A stretch of DNA of 64,000 nt from Coriobacteriia bacterium (GTDB taxonomy: Bacteria; Actinomycetota; Coriobacteriia; Anaerosomatales; Anaerosomataceae). The notes below the pieces were generated by a model. That model did not search any database, had not been told where the DNA came from, and saw nothing but the letters and a program-made list of their open reading frames with translations. The DNA lies in assembly GCA_030651765.1 (NCBI GenBank), contig JAUSBY010000001.1, forward strand, positions 177,898 through 241,897, written 5' to 3'. A program made the translations under genes and the position numbers. Shown here in pieces: positions 1-8,830 of the stretch; position 1 is the stretch's first letter; the number at the start of each line of letters is the position of its first letter.

Positions 1-63
1 GTCCTCGGCCCGACCCGACGTGAAATCGGACCGTTATGGCCGGTGGCCAGCTTACCATCTTAG

Positions 64-705
64 TCAGACCCGCGCCACGCCCTCGCGACGCGAGAGGTAG
101 TACAACGTGTGTAGCAATTCATGGACCGGGTCGGTATTGTGCAGCGTCACTCCCTGCGGCACGCGGACGATGACCGGCGTGTAGTTGAGGATGATCCGGA
201 CGCCGCCATCGGCAAGACGATCGGTCACCTCTTGGGCCGCCGCAGGTGGCACGGCCACCACCCCGATACGGATGTCCTGGTCGCGGAGCACCCGCTCGAG
301 ATCGTCGATCGATTGGATCGTGACGTCCCCGATGCGGGTTCCGATGCGTCGTGGGTCGCTGTCGAAGATCGCCGTCACCAGGAAGCCGTGCTGACGCAGG
401 CCGTTGTAGCCGGCGATCGCCGAACCGAGGTTCCCGGCCCCTACGAGCGCCAGCCGGTGCACGTGATCCGCACCCAGTATCCGCTGGATGCGATCGACCA
501 GAGTGACCACGTCGTACCCGACGCCGCGCTTCCCGAAAGACCCGAAGTGCGTGAGGTCTCTACGGATCTGCGCCGGGTTGACCAGAGTCAGTTCGCCGAG
601 GCATGCCGACGAAACCGTCGCGATCCCATCGCGGCGCAGCTGGATCAAGATGTTCAGGTAGAGCGGTAGCCGCTCTATGACCCCTTCAGGAACGCGGTCG
701 GACAT
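64..705 (-). CDS. rex: Redox-sensing transcriptional repressor Rex
   Basis: Rex repressors couple an N-terminal winged helix that binds operator DNA to a C-terminal Rossmann domain that senses the NADH/NAD+ ratio; they hold down fermentative and respiratory genes when NAD+ dominates. Here residues ~1-80 are the winged helix (NPAQIRRDL and HFGSFGKRGVGY are family signatures) and the dinucleotide-binding glycine loop GAGNLG is at 89-94. The C-terminal swapped helix ends in LLHTLYYLS. At 213 residues it has the usual length. The ATG has a GGAG box 5 nt upstream. A palindrome at 743-761, just upstream, could be its own operator. The gene reads towards the left edge of the window, so any downstream operon partner is not visible. 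Confidence 0.96.
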   Translation of the reverse strand: MSDRVPEGVIERLPLYLNILIQLRRDGIATVSSACLGELTLVNPAQIRRDLTHFGSFGKRGVGYDVVTLVDRIQRILGADHVHRLALVGAGNLGSAIAGYNGLRQHGFLVTAIFDSDPRRIGTRIGDVTIQSIDDLERVLRDQDIRIGVVAVPPAAAQEVTDRLADGGVRIILNYTPVIVRVPQGVTLHNTDPVHELLHTLYYLSRREGVARV

Positions 706-742
706 GTGGCTCCATCGTCGTCGTTCGGTACTTCATACCACA

Positions 743-761
743 TGGTAACCGTTAGTTACAA
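743..761. promoter_or_regulatory. Candidate Rex operator upstream of rex
   Basis: An inverted repeat TGGTAAC-5 nt-GTTACAA lies 38 bp upstream of the rex start, between rex and the end of the next gene. Rex sites in other bacteria are TTGTGAA/TTCACAA-type palindromes; the outer TTGTAAC arm resembles that, the spacer differs. Autoregulation is an inference from position and symmetry. Confidence 0.35.
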
Positions 762-782
762 AGTAGGACAAGAGCACGCGGC

Positions 783-1907
783 TCACCGGTGCGCCGAAGT
801 CTCCCTCACGAGCCGTATGACGTCGGAGCGCGTGACTATCCCCGCGAGTCGTCCGCCATCTACCACGAGAATGGCCCCGGGGCCCGCCGCCTCGAGCCGC
901 GGCAGGACCGCATCCACGGATGTGTCCGGCGCGGCGACGACCTCTCCCAGGTCGCGCGACGCCACGTCCGCCACCGTGACGACCGGCCATTCGGCACGCG
1001 GGATCGCATTCGCCCGATCTATGTCGATCAGGCCGATGACCTTGCCCTCGTCGACCACCGGATAGCGCGTGTGTCGCCCGCCAAGGAAGTACGAGTGCGC
1101 CATTTCCTCGAGCGTGATGTCGGCCGGGGCAAGAACCGCTGGCGAGGACATGATGCGCTTCAGCGGTACGTCGGCAAGCGCGGCTCGCATGAGTTGCTGC
1201 TGATACGCTCCGGCCGCGAGTGAGGTCAGGAACCAGCCCATGACGGCAAACCAGACGAAGTCGAACGTGCCAGCGAGCACTCCGAGGACCGCGATCGCGA
1301 TGAAGAGAGTCCCCAGCGCCTGCCCGGCACGACTCGCCCACTTCGTTGCCTTCAGGAGATCCTTGGTCAGCGTCCAGATCAACGCGCGAAGAACACGCCC
1401 TCCGTCGAGCGGGAACCCGGGAAGCAGGTTGAACAGCGCGAGCGAGACATTGATGAAGGCCAGGTACTCGAGCGGGACCCAGACGACGTCCGGTGCTCCC
1501 GACGCCCTAAGCAGGAGATGCCCACCCCAGAAGACCCCGGCCAGGACCACGCTCGTCAACGGTCCGGCGATCGCCACCAGGAACTCATGGCCCGGGCTGC
1601 GCGGCTCGGCCTCCATCTGCGAGACCCCGCCGAACAGGAACAGAGTGACCTTGGAGATGCGGAGGCCCCCGGCTCGGGCGACGAGCGAGTGCGCAAGCTC
1701 GTGCAGGACCAGTGAACCGAAGAAGACGAGCGCAGTCACGAAGCCCAGAGCGACATACTGGACGGGAGCGCGATCGGGCAGCGCCGATGGGAAATAGCTG
1801 GTGGTCAGCGTCGAGGCCACCAGAAAGAAGATGAAGAACCAGCTTGCGTCGATCTCAAGCGGAATCCCAAAGACCTTACCGAGGCGCCATGAAGGCAGTC
1901 CGAACAT
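783..1907 (-). CDS. Site-2 protease-like M50 metalloprotease with CBS pair
   Basis: Intramembrane zinc metalloprotease of the M50 (S2P) family. The catalytic HELAH motif is at residues 69-73 in a membrane helix, and the third zinc ligand is the Asp of the LLPGFPLDGG motif at ~161-170. About six hydrophobic segments fill residues 15-240. The C-terminal ~125 residues form two CBS domains (MSSPAVLAPADITLEEM, then the second ending in GRLAGIVTRSDVI), a fusion common in bacterial S2P proteins and thought to sense adenine nucleotides. Substrate unknown; relatives cleave anti-sigma factors or other membrane regulators. It precedes rex on the same strand but is separated by the putative Rex operator. 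Length 374 is normal for the CBS-containing subgroup. Confidence 0.93.
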   Translation of the reverse strand: MFGLPSWRLGKVFGIPLEIDASWFFIFFLVASTLTTSYFPSALPDRAPVQYVALGFVTALVFFGSLVLHELAHSLVARAGGLRISKVTLFLFGGVSQMEAEPRSPGHEFLVAIAGPLTSVVLAGVFWGGHLLLRASGAPDVVWVPLEYLAFINVSLALFNLLPGFPLDGGRVLRALIWTLTKDLLKATKWASRAGQALGTLFIAIAVLGVLAGTFDFVWFAVMGWFLTSLAAGAYQQQLMRAALADVPLKRIMSSPAVLAPADITLEEMAHSYFLGGRHTRYPVVDEGKVIGLIDIDRANAIPRAEWPVVTVADVASRDLGEVVAAPDTSVDAVLPRLEAAGPGAILVVDGGRLAGIVTRSDVIRLVRETSAHR

Positions 1908-1940
1908 CGCTCACCAGACCCCTCTGCTGTGGGCCACGTC

Positions 1941-2735
1941 TCAGAACACCGCGCCCTCGAGCGCCGTGGCGCACACGCAGGGTCGCTCCCCGGGAAGTGC
2001 CGGGATCATCGCAAACAGCAGGTCCTTCACCTTCTGATTGTTCTCGCCGAACACGCGCACGACCTCGTCGTTGGTGACAGGCTCGGCACCAGCCGTCCCG
2101 GCATCGTAGTCTGTGATGAGCGAGATGTTGCAGTAGCACATCTCCAGTTCGCGGGCGAGATACGACTCGGGGTACTGGGTCATGTTGATGACCTCCCACC
2201 CCTGGGCAGCGAACCAGCGCGACTCCGCCCGTGTGGAGAACCGGGGCCCCTGGATGACAACGACGGTACCGGTCTCGTGCGCGGTGATACCCAACTCCCG
2301 GCACTTCTCCAGCGCCACAGCTCGCATGGTCGGGCAGTACGGGTCGGCCGAAGACACGTGTGTGGTGGCAGGCCCGTCGTAGAACGTGTCCTTGCGTCCT
2401 GAGGTCCTGTCGACGAACTGATCACAGATCACGAAGTCACCGGGCTTCACATGCGCCTGCAACGACCCGCAGGCGTTCGGACCTATGATCCGCGTGACGC
2501 CGAGCTGCTTCATCGCCCAAACGTTCGCGCGGTAGTTGATCATATGCGGTGGGTACTGATGCGCGGTCCCATGACGAGGCAGGAACGCGACGCTGCGGCC
2601 CCCGATTTCGCCGAACATGAGCGGGGCCGAGGGCGCACCGTAAGGAGTCTCGACCTCCACCTCGGTCGGGTTCTCAAGAAGAGAGTAGAAGCCGCTGCCG
2701 CCAAAAACGCCGATCTCTGCGTGCGGATATGCCAT
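1941..2735 (-). CDS. mtnP: S-methyl-5'-thioadenosine phosphorylase
   Basis: Purine nucleoside phosphorylase family 2 enzyme of about 264 residues. It phosphorolyses methylthioadenosine to adenine and methylthioribose-1-phosphate, recycling the by-product of polyamine synthesis and radical SAM chemistry. Visible signatures are GGSGFY near the N terminus (12-17), the phosphate-binding RHGTAHQYPPHMINYRAN stretch at ~54-71, and NMTQYPES. The TDYDAG motif late in the protein carries the Asp that selects 6-aminopurines, which favours MTA over inosine or guanosine as substrate. Cytoplasmic. It sits 33 bp upstream of the S2P gene on the same strand and could be cotranscribed. Two radical SAM genes elsewhere in the window are compatible with, but do not prove, a role in SAM by-product recycling. 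Confidence 0.93.
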   Translation of the reverse strand: MAYPHAEIGVFGGSGFYSLLENPTEVEVETPYGAPSAPLMFGEIGGRSVAFLPRHGTAHQYPPHMINYRANVWAMKQLGVTRIIGPNACGSLQAHVKPGDFVICDQFVDRTSGRKDTFYDGPATTHVSSADPYCPTMRAVALEKCRELGITAHETGTVVVIQGPRFSTRAESRWFAAQGWEVINMTQYPESYLARELEMCYCNISLITDYDAGTAGAEPVTNDEVVRVFGENNQKVKDLLFAMIPALPGERPCVCATALEGAVF

Positions 2736-2824
2736 GAGTGGACTCCTCGCCTCTCGTCACCGGCGCCAGGGGCCGGTATCGGGTTTCTACCACCACCGGA
2801 TTGTAGCGGAACACCCGACGGGGC

Positions 2825-3826
2825 TCAGGCGCTGCGCGCCAGCCCCGGCAGCTCGGAGGGCGCGGTCTGCACGAACGCGTAGCCCACGCCTGGCGTCCTG
2901 AGCCTACGGCCGAACGCGTTCCCCCCGTCCGTCCAGGTCTCGCCGACCATGCTCGCACGTGTCGCCACATCGATGAATCCTGCTGTCTCACTGTCCAGGG
3001 TATCGGCATGATGAAGCGTCAGGCTCTCCAGCGTGGCCGGAGACCCGGTGAACGGTGTCGCTGCCTGCCCGTGATGCGTCAGGACCATGTGGGCCAGATG
3101 CAGGGCCTGTTCTGCCGGGAAGCCCCCGCCGAGACGGCCGATCGCACCATGCACCCGGCGCTCGCCGAGAACGGCGTGCCCGAGCAGTCGACCCTCGTCG
3201 GTGTGATCGATTCCCGTGGCGTACGCGACTGCATCCACCACGCCGATGTCGTGCAAGAGCGCACCGGTGAGGAGCAGGTCGGCGTCGATCTGCGGGTGCA
3301 GCGCCGCGATCTGCCGACACACGGAGGCCACGCCGACCGTATGCTCGAGAAGTCCGCCAAGATATGCATGATGTCCGCCAGGGCAGGCCGGGGACTCCTT
3401 GAACCTCGTCATGAACACCACATCACCGAAGACCTCCCGGAGGAGCGCGCCGAGCGATGCGTCGGTCACTGCGCGCACCAGCCCGCGAAGCTCGGTGAGC
3501 AGTTCAGTCGTGTCCCGCACGCCGGTCGGGACGATGTCACGAGGGTCGTACTCCTCGGCCGCACGGAGAGACTCCACCGACACCCGCACGACACCACGAT
3601 AGGCAGTGACCACGCCGCGAACATGAACGACCAACCCGACCGGGACAGCCTCGGCTTCTCTCGTGGGTCGGAACATGATCCCGGGAATTCGCCCGCTCCG
3701 GTCGGCGAGCTCGAGCGACAGGTACGCTTCACCCGTACGCGCCGCCCGAATCTCCTTGGACATCAGGGCAAAGGTGGCGTCTACGCGCTCGCCCGGCTGC
3801 AGTGTCGAAGCGTATCGCCGTTCCAT
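2825..3826 (-). CDS. OB-fold/HD-domain exoribonuclease, YhaM-like
   Basis: Two-domain nuclease-type protein of 333 residues. Residues ~10-95 look like an OB-fold nucleic-acid-binding domain (LELADRSGRIPGIMF, VVHVRGVVTAYRGVVRVSV). Residues ~130-300 are an HD domain with the metal-binding pattern GGHHAYLGGLLEHTVGV, then LLTGALLHDIG and HMVLTHHG. This order matches the YhaM family of 3'-to-5' exoribonucleases, which trim RNA ends. The ATG at 3826 follows a purine-rich stretch. It lies 66 bp downstream of the SAM hydrolase-type gene and 90 bp upstream of mtnP on the same strand, consistent with a loose operon. Activity is inferred from family membership only. Confidence 0.88.
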   Translation of the reverse strand: MERRYASTLQPGERVDATFALMSKEIRAARTGEAYLSLELADRSGRIPGIMFRPTREAEAVPVGLVVHVRGVVTAYRGVVRVSVESLRAAEEYDPRDIVPTGVRDTTELLTELRGLVRAVTDASLGALLREVFGDVVFMTRFKESPACPGGHHAYLGGLLEHTVGVASVCRQIAALHPQIDADLLLTGALLHDIGVVDAVAYATGIDHTDEGRLLGHAVLGERRVHGAIGRLGGGFPAEQALHLAHMVLTHHGQAATPFTGSPATLESLTLHHADTLDSETAGFIDVATRASMVGETWTDGGNAFGRRLRTPGVGYAFVQTAPSELPGLARSA

Positions 3827-3892
3827 GACCGTCTCCTCCGCGCGCCCGTGACCTATGGCACGAGCGTACAGTGGCGGTCTGACATCGGGTCC

Positions 3893-4699
3893 TCAGGCAA
3901 GCGAACGAACACGGGCCGTGGCGCCCGGCTCGACGCCATAGCGTTCCGCAGCGCTTCCGAGCCGAATGGCCAGCGTGAGCCAGCCCGATGAGTCGATGAG
4001 CGCCAGGGGGTCGCCCTCTCCCACGTCCGAGAAGGTCGTGCTGAACGGCACCTCGATGATCAGGTGTCCAAAAGCAAGTTCCAGGGTCCCCGTGGCGAGT
4101 CCCCGCGCGACGACCTCTTCGGCGGGAATCGCGATTCTCAGCGAGCCGAACCGGTCTATGTCTATGACTTCGGCGACGAGTACACCGCCCTCCTCGTGGC
4201 ATCGCTCAAACGGCGCCGGGGCGAGGGAGTCAATGTCAATCGACTCGCCGATCGCGCTTGCCTCGACACCACACGCAAGTGCAGCCGCAGCGGGCGCGAG
4301 CACGTCCCGTGCGTGGAACGTGGGCAGCGGCTGGCGAAAGTCGAGATGCTCGGGGACGATCGAGTATGCCTCGACAACACCGCCCGCGCGCCATGTGGAC
4401 GGCATCAGCACGCCGTTGTCGGGCCCCACGAGGATGCTGCCCCCGCCGGTCACAAGCGCCAGGTCACGCCTGCCTCCCCCGACCCCGGGATCGGCAACCA
4501 CAAGGTGTATCGCGTCCGGCAGCTGCCACACGCCCGCAGCCGCTACCGCTGACGCCTTGCGTACATCGAACGGGGCGATGTCGTGGGCCAGGTCCACCAC
4601 GCGCGCCTGAGGGCAGGCGCGATGTATGACCGCATGGCACATGCCGACCCAGGTGTCCCCGCTTCCGAAGTCCGACGTGAAGCAGATGATCGAATGCAT
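3893..4699 (-). CDS. SAM hydroxide adenosyltransferase (DUF62 family)
   Basis: Member of the DUF62 / SAM hydroxide adenosyltransferase family, which hydrolyses S-adenosylmethionine to adenosine and methionine and is related to fluorinase and chlorinase. Family marks are ITFTSDFG-like ICFTSDFGSGDTWVG at the N terminus, VVADPGVGGGRRDLAL, GPDNGVLMP, and PTFHARDVLAPAAAALA. The C-terminal beta-barrel (FGSLRIAIPAEE onward) is present, so the 268-residue protein is full length. No halogenase-specific insertion is visible. Its physiological role is uncertain in most bacteria; proximity to mtnP makes a role in SAM and adenosine turnover reasonable, as inference. Confidence 0.9.
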   Translation of the reverse strand: MHSIICFTSDFGSGDTWVGMCHAVIHRACPQARVVDLAHDIAPFDVRKASAVAAAGVWQLPDAIHLVVADPGVGGGRRDLALVTGGGSILVGPDNGVLMPSTWRAGGVVEAYSIVPEHLDFRQPLPTFHARDVLAPAAAALACGVEASAIGESIDIDSLAPAPFERCHEEGGVLVAEVIDIDRFGSLRIAIPAEEVVARGLATGTLELAFGHLIIEVPFSTTFSDVGEGDPLALIDSSGWLTLAIRLGSAAERYGVEPGATARVRSLA

Positions 4700-4775
4700 C
4701 GTGTACGCGCTCCCCTCCGCAGCGGTGGCTGTGGTCTACTATAGTGGACGACGGTCGAACAGGGGGGTGCATCCG

Positions 4776-5222
4776 ATGGGTGTCCGGCGTGTGCTGCTGC
4801 CGCTCGTACTCCTGCTGGTCGCCACGACGCTACTCTCGTGCGGCCCCACGGACATCGTGACGTATGTTCCCGAGGGCGGGATCTACGGTTCCGATGACCT
4901 CGCGACGCTGATCGCGTCCGCTGACCTGGGGACGACCGCAGCCGTAACCACCGGGGAGGCCTCCGAGATCAGGCAGGACGCGCTCACGCAGCTGCGCGGA
5001 TACGGCGACGCCGCCGCAGCGCTTGCGGACACGCTCACCTCGGACTTCCCGCTCGACATGGCCGCCGTTCCCGTATACGTGGAACGTGGTAGCTACGAGG
5101 GCGAACCCGCATGGATCGTCATCGAGGCGACCGCCGACGACGCAGGCACCCTCACCTCTCGGCGACTCTGGGTGCTCTCCTACACCGAAAGAACGGTCAT
5201 CGCCGCCCAGTCAGCACGCTGA
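4776..5222 (+). CDS. Small putative lipoprotein
   Basis: Protein of 148 residues with an N-terminal signal sequence (MGVRRVLLPLVLLLVATTLLSC) whose end, TTLLSC, fits a lipobox with the lipidated Cys around residue 22. The remainder is soluble and acidic with no domain I recognise. The ATG at 4776 was chosen because it follows an AGGGGGGTG ribosome site and starts directly at the signal peptide; longer in-frame extensions lack both. It is divergently transcribed from the SAM hydrolase-type gene and ends 3 bp from the convergent gene on the other strand. Confidence 0.8.
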   Translation: MGVRRVLLPLVLLLVATTLLSCGPTDIVTYVPEGGIYGSDDLATLIASADLGTTAAVTTGEASEIRQDALTQLRGYGDAAAALADTLTSDFPLDMAAVPVYVERGSYEGEPAWIVIEATADDAGTLTSRRLWVLSYTERTVIAAQSAR

Positions 5223-5225
5223 CCG

Positions 5226-5672
5226 TCAGGCCACACCCTCCGCCGGCCACGGCTCGCCGAGGATTCGACGTGCCTCTTCTCGGGCGCGGAGCCTCGGCCA
5301 CCCGGCATCGATCAGGTCGGACTCTATCGATACGGCAACGAGTCTCTGGCGTGCACGAATGCCGAAGGGATCCCGCGCCGACAGGATCAGCCTGCGCAAC
5401 ACTGCCGCGAAGTACGCCTCTACCCTCCGTACGTCGGAGGGTGACAGCGGCCGGGAGACCCTCGAAGCCAACGCGTTGGCGGTGATGCGAGCGGCGGCGC
5501 CGGTGTGCGTCTCGCCCCCGGTCAGGCGACGGGCGCGCACCTCAAGGACCGCAAGGTACTCCTCGAGCGTTGATGTCGTCTCCTGGCGAATGAGTGAGAG
5601 CTGGACCATCGCGATGACCTCCTCCGAACGGATGTTCGAAGGAAGCATAGCGACTGACTCTGACATCCCCAT
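5226..5672 (-). CDS. Hypothetical protein, helical
   Basis: A 148-residue, Arg- and Ala-rich, mostly helical protein with no signal peptide or membrane segment. I do not recognise a family. The ATG at 5672 has a purine-rich stretch upstream; the ATG at 5666 is an equally possible start. The open frame extends further upstream, but that part reads antisense to the neighbouring DUF2085 gene and has low-complexity Arg-rich content, so it was excluded. It lies 23 bp downstream of the DUF2085 gene on the same strand, suggesting cotranscription. Confidence 0.62.
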   Translation of the reverse strand: MGMSESVAMLPSNIRSEEVIAMVQLSLIRQETTSTLEEYLAVLEVRARRLTGGETHTGAAARITANALASRVSRPLSPSDVRRVEAYFAAVLRRLILSARDPFGIRARQRLVAVSIESDLIDAGWPRLRAREEARRILGEPWPAEGVA

Positions 5673-5695
5673 CCCCACGCGCCCGGGCCTTAAGG

Positions 5696-6373
5696 TCACA
5701 CGATCCGCTCGGCGACGACCCGCAAGAGAGAAGCGGCGGCGAGCTCTGCTGCGCTGAGTCCGACCGCGACGAGTATCTGAGGCCATGCGTCGCGCAGCCT
5801 GTGCGCCCGGCGCTCGAACACCGGCATGAGGCCGACGAATACCAGGTTCACCGTGACGAACGTGGCAACGATGGCCGCGGACACGAGCACGGGATAGCCC
5901 ACACCGAGTAGCGGCAGAAGCCAGCGCGTCACGACGAACGTGACGAGGAGGAGCGCCAGCCACGCGCCGATCGCAGCCCGGCCGGACGGCACCCGTTCAG
6001 GACTCGAGCGCCTCCACAGTTGTCCGTTGACCATCGGGAGCGCCAGAGTCGCCAGACCCCAACCGGTCATCAGTCCTGTGATGAGGCGGATGTCGTTCGT
6101 CGTCGTCCGCAGGCCTGCATACGATGACACGCCGTCGAAGGCCATCGCGCCGACGAACAGTCCGATGATGAGCAGCACCGGCCAACTCGGGAGTTCGGAA
6201 GGCCTTCGGTCACGGGCGAGGAGGACAAGGACGATGAGTGCTGCGGCGAAGCCGATGTACAACCCGGTATCGCGAGCGCAGACCGGGAGCTGGAACCCTC
6301 CGGCGAACAAGGAGCGTTCCGGCAACTGGTGGCACAGTCCGTAACCCAGAACGGCGAACACTGACTCGAGCAT
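5696..6373 (-). CDS. DUF2085 family membrane protein
   Basis: Integral membrane protein of 225 residues with about six hydrophobic segments. It shows the DUF2085 signatures: CHQLPERS at ~14-21 and CARDTGLYIGF at ~31-41, then DGVSSYAGLRTTTNDIR. The conserved Cys and His suggest metal or redox chemistry at the membrane face, but the family has no established function. The gene is transcribed away from the tRNA-Pro gene, which is 59 bp upstream on the same strand. Confidence 0.85.
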   Translation of the reverse strand: MLESVFAVLGYGLCHQLPERSLFAGGFQLPVCARDTGLYIGFAAALIVLVLLARDRRPSELPSWPVLLIIGLFVGAMAFDGVSSYAGLRTTTNDIRLITGLMTGWGLATLALPMVNGQLWRRSSPERVPSGRAAIGAWLALLLVTFVVTRWLLPLLGVGYPVLVSAAIVATFVTVNLVFVGLMPVFERRAHRLRDAWPQILVAVGLSAAELAAASLLRVVAERIV

Positions 6374-6432
6374 TCACGTCTCCCGGATACGCTGACAGGC
6401 CGGCGGACCGGCCTGTCAGTCGTGAGTTCAGA

Positions 6433-6509
6433 TGGTCGGGATGGCGGGATTCGAACCCACGACCTCTGCGTCCCGAACGCAGCGCTCTACCAAGCTGAGC
6501 CACATCCCG
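6433..6509 (-). tRNA. tRNA-Pro (anticodon CGG)
   Basis: On the minus strand the 77 nt fold as a cloverleaf. The acceptor arms CGGGATG and CATCCCG pair, the anticodon stem CTGCG/CGCAG encloses the loop TTCGGGA with anticodon CGG, and the T arm carries GGGTTCGAATCCC. The terminal CCA is encoded in the genome. Confidence 0.96.
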
Positions 6510-6603
6510 ACGAGCCGCTATGATACATGGTCGTCGCTGCTAGGGCAAAGAGTTTCCGCGACGGACCCGACCGGCGCGTCGAAGGCTGATCGCGACAGCG
6601 ACG

Positions 6604-6640
6604 CCGAGGGCCCGACCGGATGTCCCGGCCGGGCCCTCGG
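6604..6640 (-). terminator. Strong hairpin downstream of the cytochrome gene
   Basis: The arms CCGAGGGCCCG and CGGGCCCTCGG form a long GC-rich stem 30 bp beyond the stop codon of the multiheme cytochrome gene. No T-tract follows, so it may act as an RNA 3'-end stabiliser or factor-assisted terminator. Confidence 0.6.
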
Positions 6641-6669
6641 TCAGCGTATCGCCGACCCGACGGTTGCCG

Positions 6670-8757
6670 CTACAGCCTCACGTGGCAGTAGGAGCAGAAC
6701 GTCGGCTCGTGGCACTCGAAGCAGGGCTGAGCGCCGTCCTTCTTGACGATGCTCGGGTGATACGTGCGCCACGGCTGCTGCTGGACTGCACCCGGGTGAT
6801 GGCATGCGTCGCAGAAGAACTGGCTGTGGCAGTTGGTGCATACGTCCTTCGTATACGTCTTAGCCTCGAAGTCGGCCTTGTGCGCCTCGTCGAAGCCGGA
6901 CGGGTGAGGCATCTCGAGCTTGTGACAGCTCTGGCAGAACTGCGCCTGCACGCCGCCGTCACCGTGGCAGTAGTCGCAGGAGTCCTGCGCTTCCTTGTAC
7001 GCTACCTGGTGCTTGGCGGGGGCGGAGAGCGCCGTGCGCCGCGTCCAATCGTTCGCTGTATGCGACGTTGGCAGGGCGTTCAGATTCATGTGGCAATCGA
7101 CGCAGAACTGCTTGTTCTCATGACACTTCTCGAAGCAGGGCTGAGCGCCGCTCGCTGCCACGGTTGTCGGGTGCTGACGGGTCCACGCGACGTCGTTGCG
7201 TGCACCCTCGTGGTGGCAGTCGGAGCAAAGCTCCTGCTGCTGGTGGCAGTTCGAGCACACAGCCGGCGTATTGCGGCCGGACACGTGGTTGGTCTTGAAC
7301 GTGTCAGGGTGCGGGATCTCCATGCCGTGGCAGCTCTTGCAGAACTGCGCCTCGACGCCACCGGGGCCGTGACACACATCGCAGCTGTCGATCGACTGAC
7401 GCGCGGAGAGCGCGTGTGCCGCGGAGGCAACTGCCGGAGTGTCCGGGTACTTCGTGACCGTGAGGTCCTTGTGCAGCCAGTCGGCGGCCTTGTGGGATGT
7501 GGGCAGCGGCTGCATGGTGGTGTGGCAGTCCACGCAGAACTGCTGATCGTGACATGCGCCGAGACACGGAGCGACGCCCTTGGCGACGACAGCCGCCGCA
7601 TGCTGGGTCTGCCAGACGACCTGCGGATCGTACTCCCAGCCCACGCTCGAGCCATGGTGGCACGAGTCACAGAAGAACGTCTCCGACTGCTTGTGGCACA
7701 TCTCGCACTTCTCGAGCTGGGTGGCTACGAGCTCGGGGTGCGACTTGGTCTTGAACTCATCGGGATGCGGTATCTCCATGCCGTGACAGTCCAAGCAGAA
7801 CGTGGCCTTGACGTGGCATGTAGCGCAGTAGTCCACCTCCTGCACTTCCACGAGGTGCAGCGCGTGATCGTCCGCTGTGGGGACGTAGTCGTGCTCGCCG
7901 GGGCCCTCGGCCTCGGTCGTCTCCGAGCTGTCATATGGCTCACCGTGAGCGATCGGCCTGATGATGTCCTCAGCAGGTCGACCGGTCGCATGGTCCACTT
8001 CCAGCATGGCAAGGTCGGCGTGGCCGGCGGGATAGAAGCCCTCTGCGTCATGGTTGGCAGGCTTCAGATCGAAATCGGCCGGATGGCACGCGGAGCATGT
8101 GCCCGGAGCCGTGTACTCTTCGCCCGACGGAGACTCATCGGTGAGCGTGTGACACCGGAAGCACGCCGTCATCGACATGAAGTCGGCGTGGTAGGCGGCC
8201 CGCTCGCCGGTCACCGGGTTCTTGGTGAATATCTCGATGTCCGCCTCGGGGTGCGCCACACGGTTGTGGCAGGCCGTACAGTGAACGTGGTTCTCCGAGT
8301 GGACCTCATGATCGATGATGATGCCCTTACTCGGCGTGACGGTCCGGGTGTCGAGGCTGTGACACTGCGTGCACTGGCCTTCGCCCATATGACCGTAGTT
8401 GAGCGCGAGATGGCTCGTCGCGTTGAGCGGCACCGCATACGTCGTGGTGACCAGCTCGTAGGCACCTGTCACGCCAGCCTTGACCTTATGGATCAGGAAC
8501 GTGACCGGGTCACCGTTGACTGGTAGGTGGCACGAGATACACGCCACCTTGTTGTGGGAGCCGTTGTCGTAGGCCGCGACAGCATCCTTCTGGACCGAGT
8601 GGCAGAAGCCGCCGCAGAACCAGTAACTCGACGTGGCACCCAGCGAAATCATTATGACCGCGGCCATAACGATGCATGCCACGGCTACCCAGATGAGGTA
8701 CCTGGGCCTGCGGACCGGGTCTTTGAACCCGGCTAACGAGATCTTCGCCATACGCAT
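6670..8757 (-). CDS. Membrane-anchored multiheme c-type cytochrome (~24 haem sites), NapC/NirT-like N terminus
   Basis: Large cytochrome of 695 residues. One membrane helix (21-42) is followed directly by haem-binding motifs, the first being CX3CH at 48-53 and the second CISCH at 73-77, an arrangement like NapC/NirT quinol dehydrogenases. I count 21 CXXCH plus three CX3CH motifs (at 48, 398 and 541). The C-terminal ~385 residues are three repeats of about 105 residues (~311-422, 459-566, 594-695). Each has the order FC..CH.(M/L)E(I/M)PHP, C..CH, C(D/S).CHH, PC..(x)CH, FC..CH. It should face the cell exterior and carry electrons from the quinone pool to an outside acceptor or partner. No other respiratory gene is adjacent. 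Promoter-like hexamers lie at 8831-8859. Confidence 0.94.
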   Translation of the reverse strand: MRMAKISLAGFKDPVRRPRYLIWVAVACIVMAAVIMISLGATSSYWFCGGFCHSVQKDAVAAYDNGSHNKVACISCHLPVNGDPVTFLIHKVKAGVTGAYELVTTTYAVPLNATSHLALNYGHMGEGQCTQCHSLDTRTVTPSKGIIIDHEVHSENHVHCTACHNRVAHPEADIEIFTKNPVTGERAAYHADFMSMTACFRCHTLTDESPSGEEYTAPGTCSACHPADFDLKPANHDAEGFYPAGHADLAMLEVDHATGRPAEDIIRPIAHGEPYDSSETTEAEGPGEHDYVPTADDHALHLVEVQEVDYCATCHVKATFCLDCHGMEIPHPDEFKTKSHPELVATQLEKCEMCHKQSETFFCDSCHHGSSVGWEYDPQVVWQTQHAAAVVAKGVAPCLGACHDQQFCVDCHTTMQPLPTSHKAADWLHKDLTVTKYPDTPAVASAAHALSARQSIDSCDVCHGPGGVEAQFCKSCHGMEIPHPDTFKTNHVSGRNTPAVCSNCHQQQELCSDCHHEGARNDVAWTRQHPTTVAASGAQPCFEKCHENKQFCVDCHMNLNALPTSHTANDWTRRTALSAPAKHQVAYKEAQDSCDYCHGDGGVQAQFCQSCHKLEMPHPSGFDEAHKADFEAKTYTKDVCTNCHSQFFCDACHHPGAVQQQPWRTYHPSIVKKDGAQPCFECHEPTFCSYCHVRL

Positions 8758-8830
8758 TCTCTCCTCGCTCGCGTCCCTCGGCTTCTTCTAGCACAAGCGC
8801 GGAAACGGCCCCTCGCCGCCCCATCGCTCA

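Noticed and set aside
6664..8526. 620-codon open frame on the plus strand
   Set aside because: It is antisense to the cytochrome gene with its dense CXXCH pattern; GC-rich codon bias keeps the opposite frame open.
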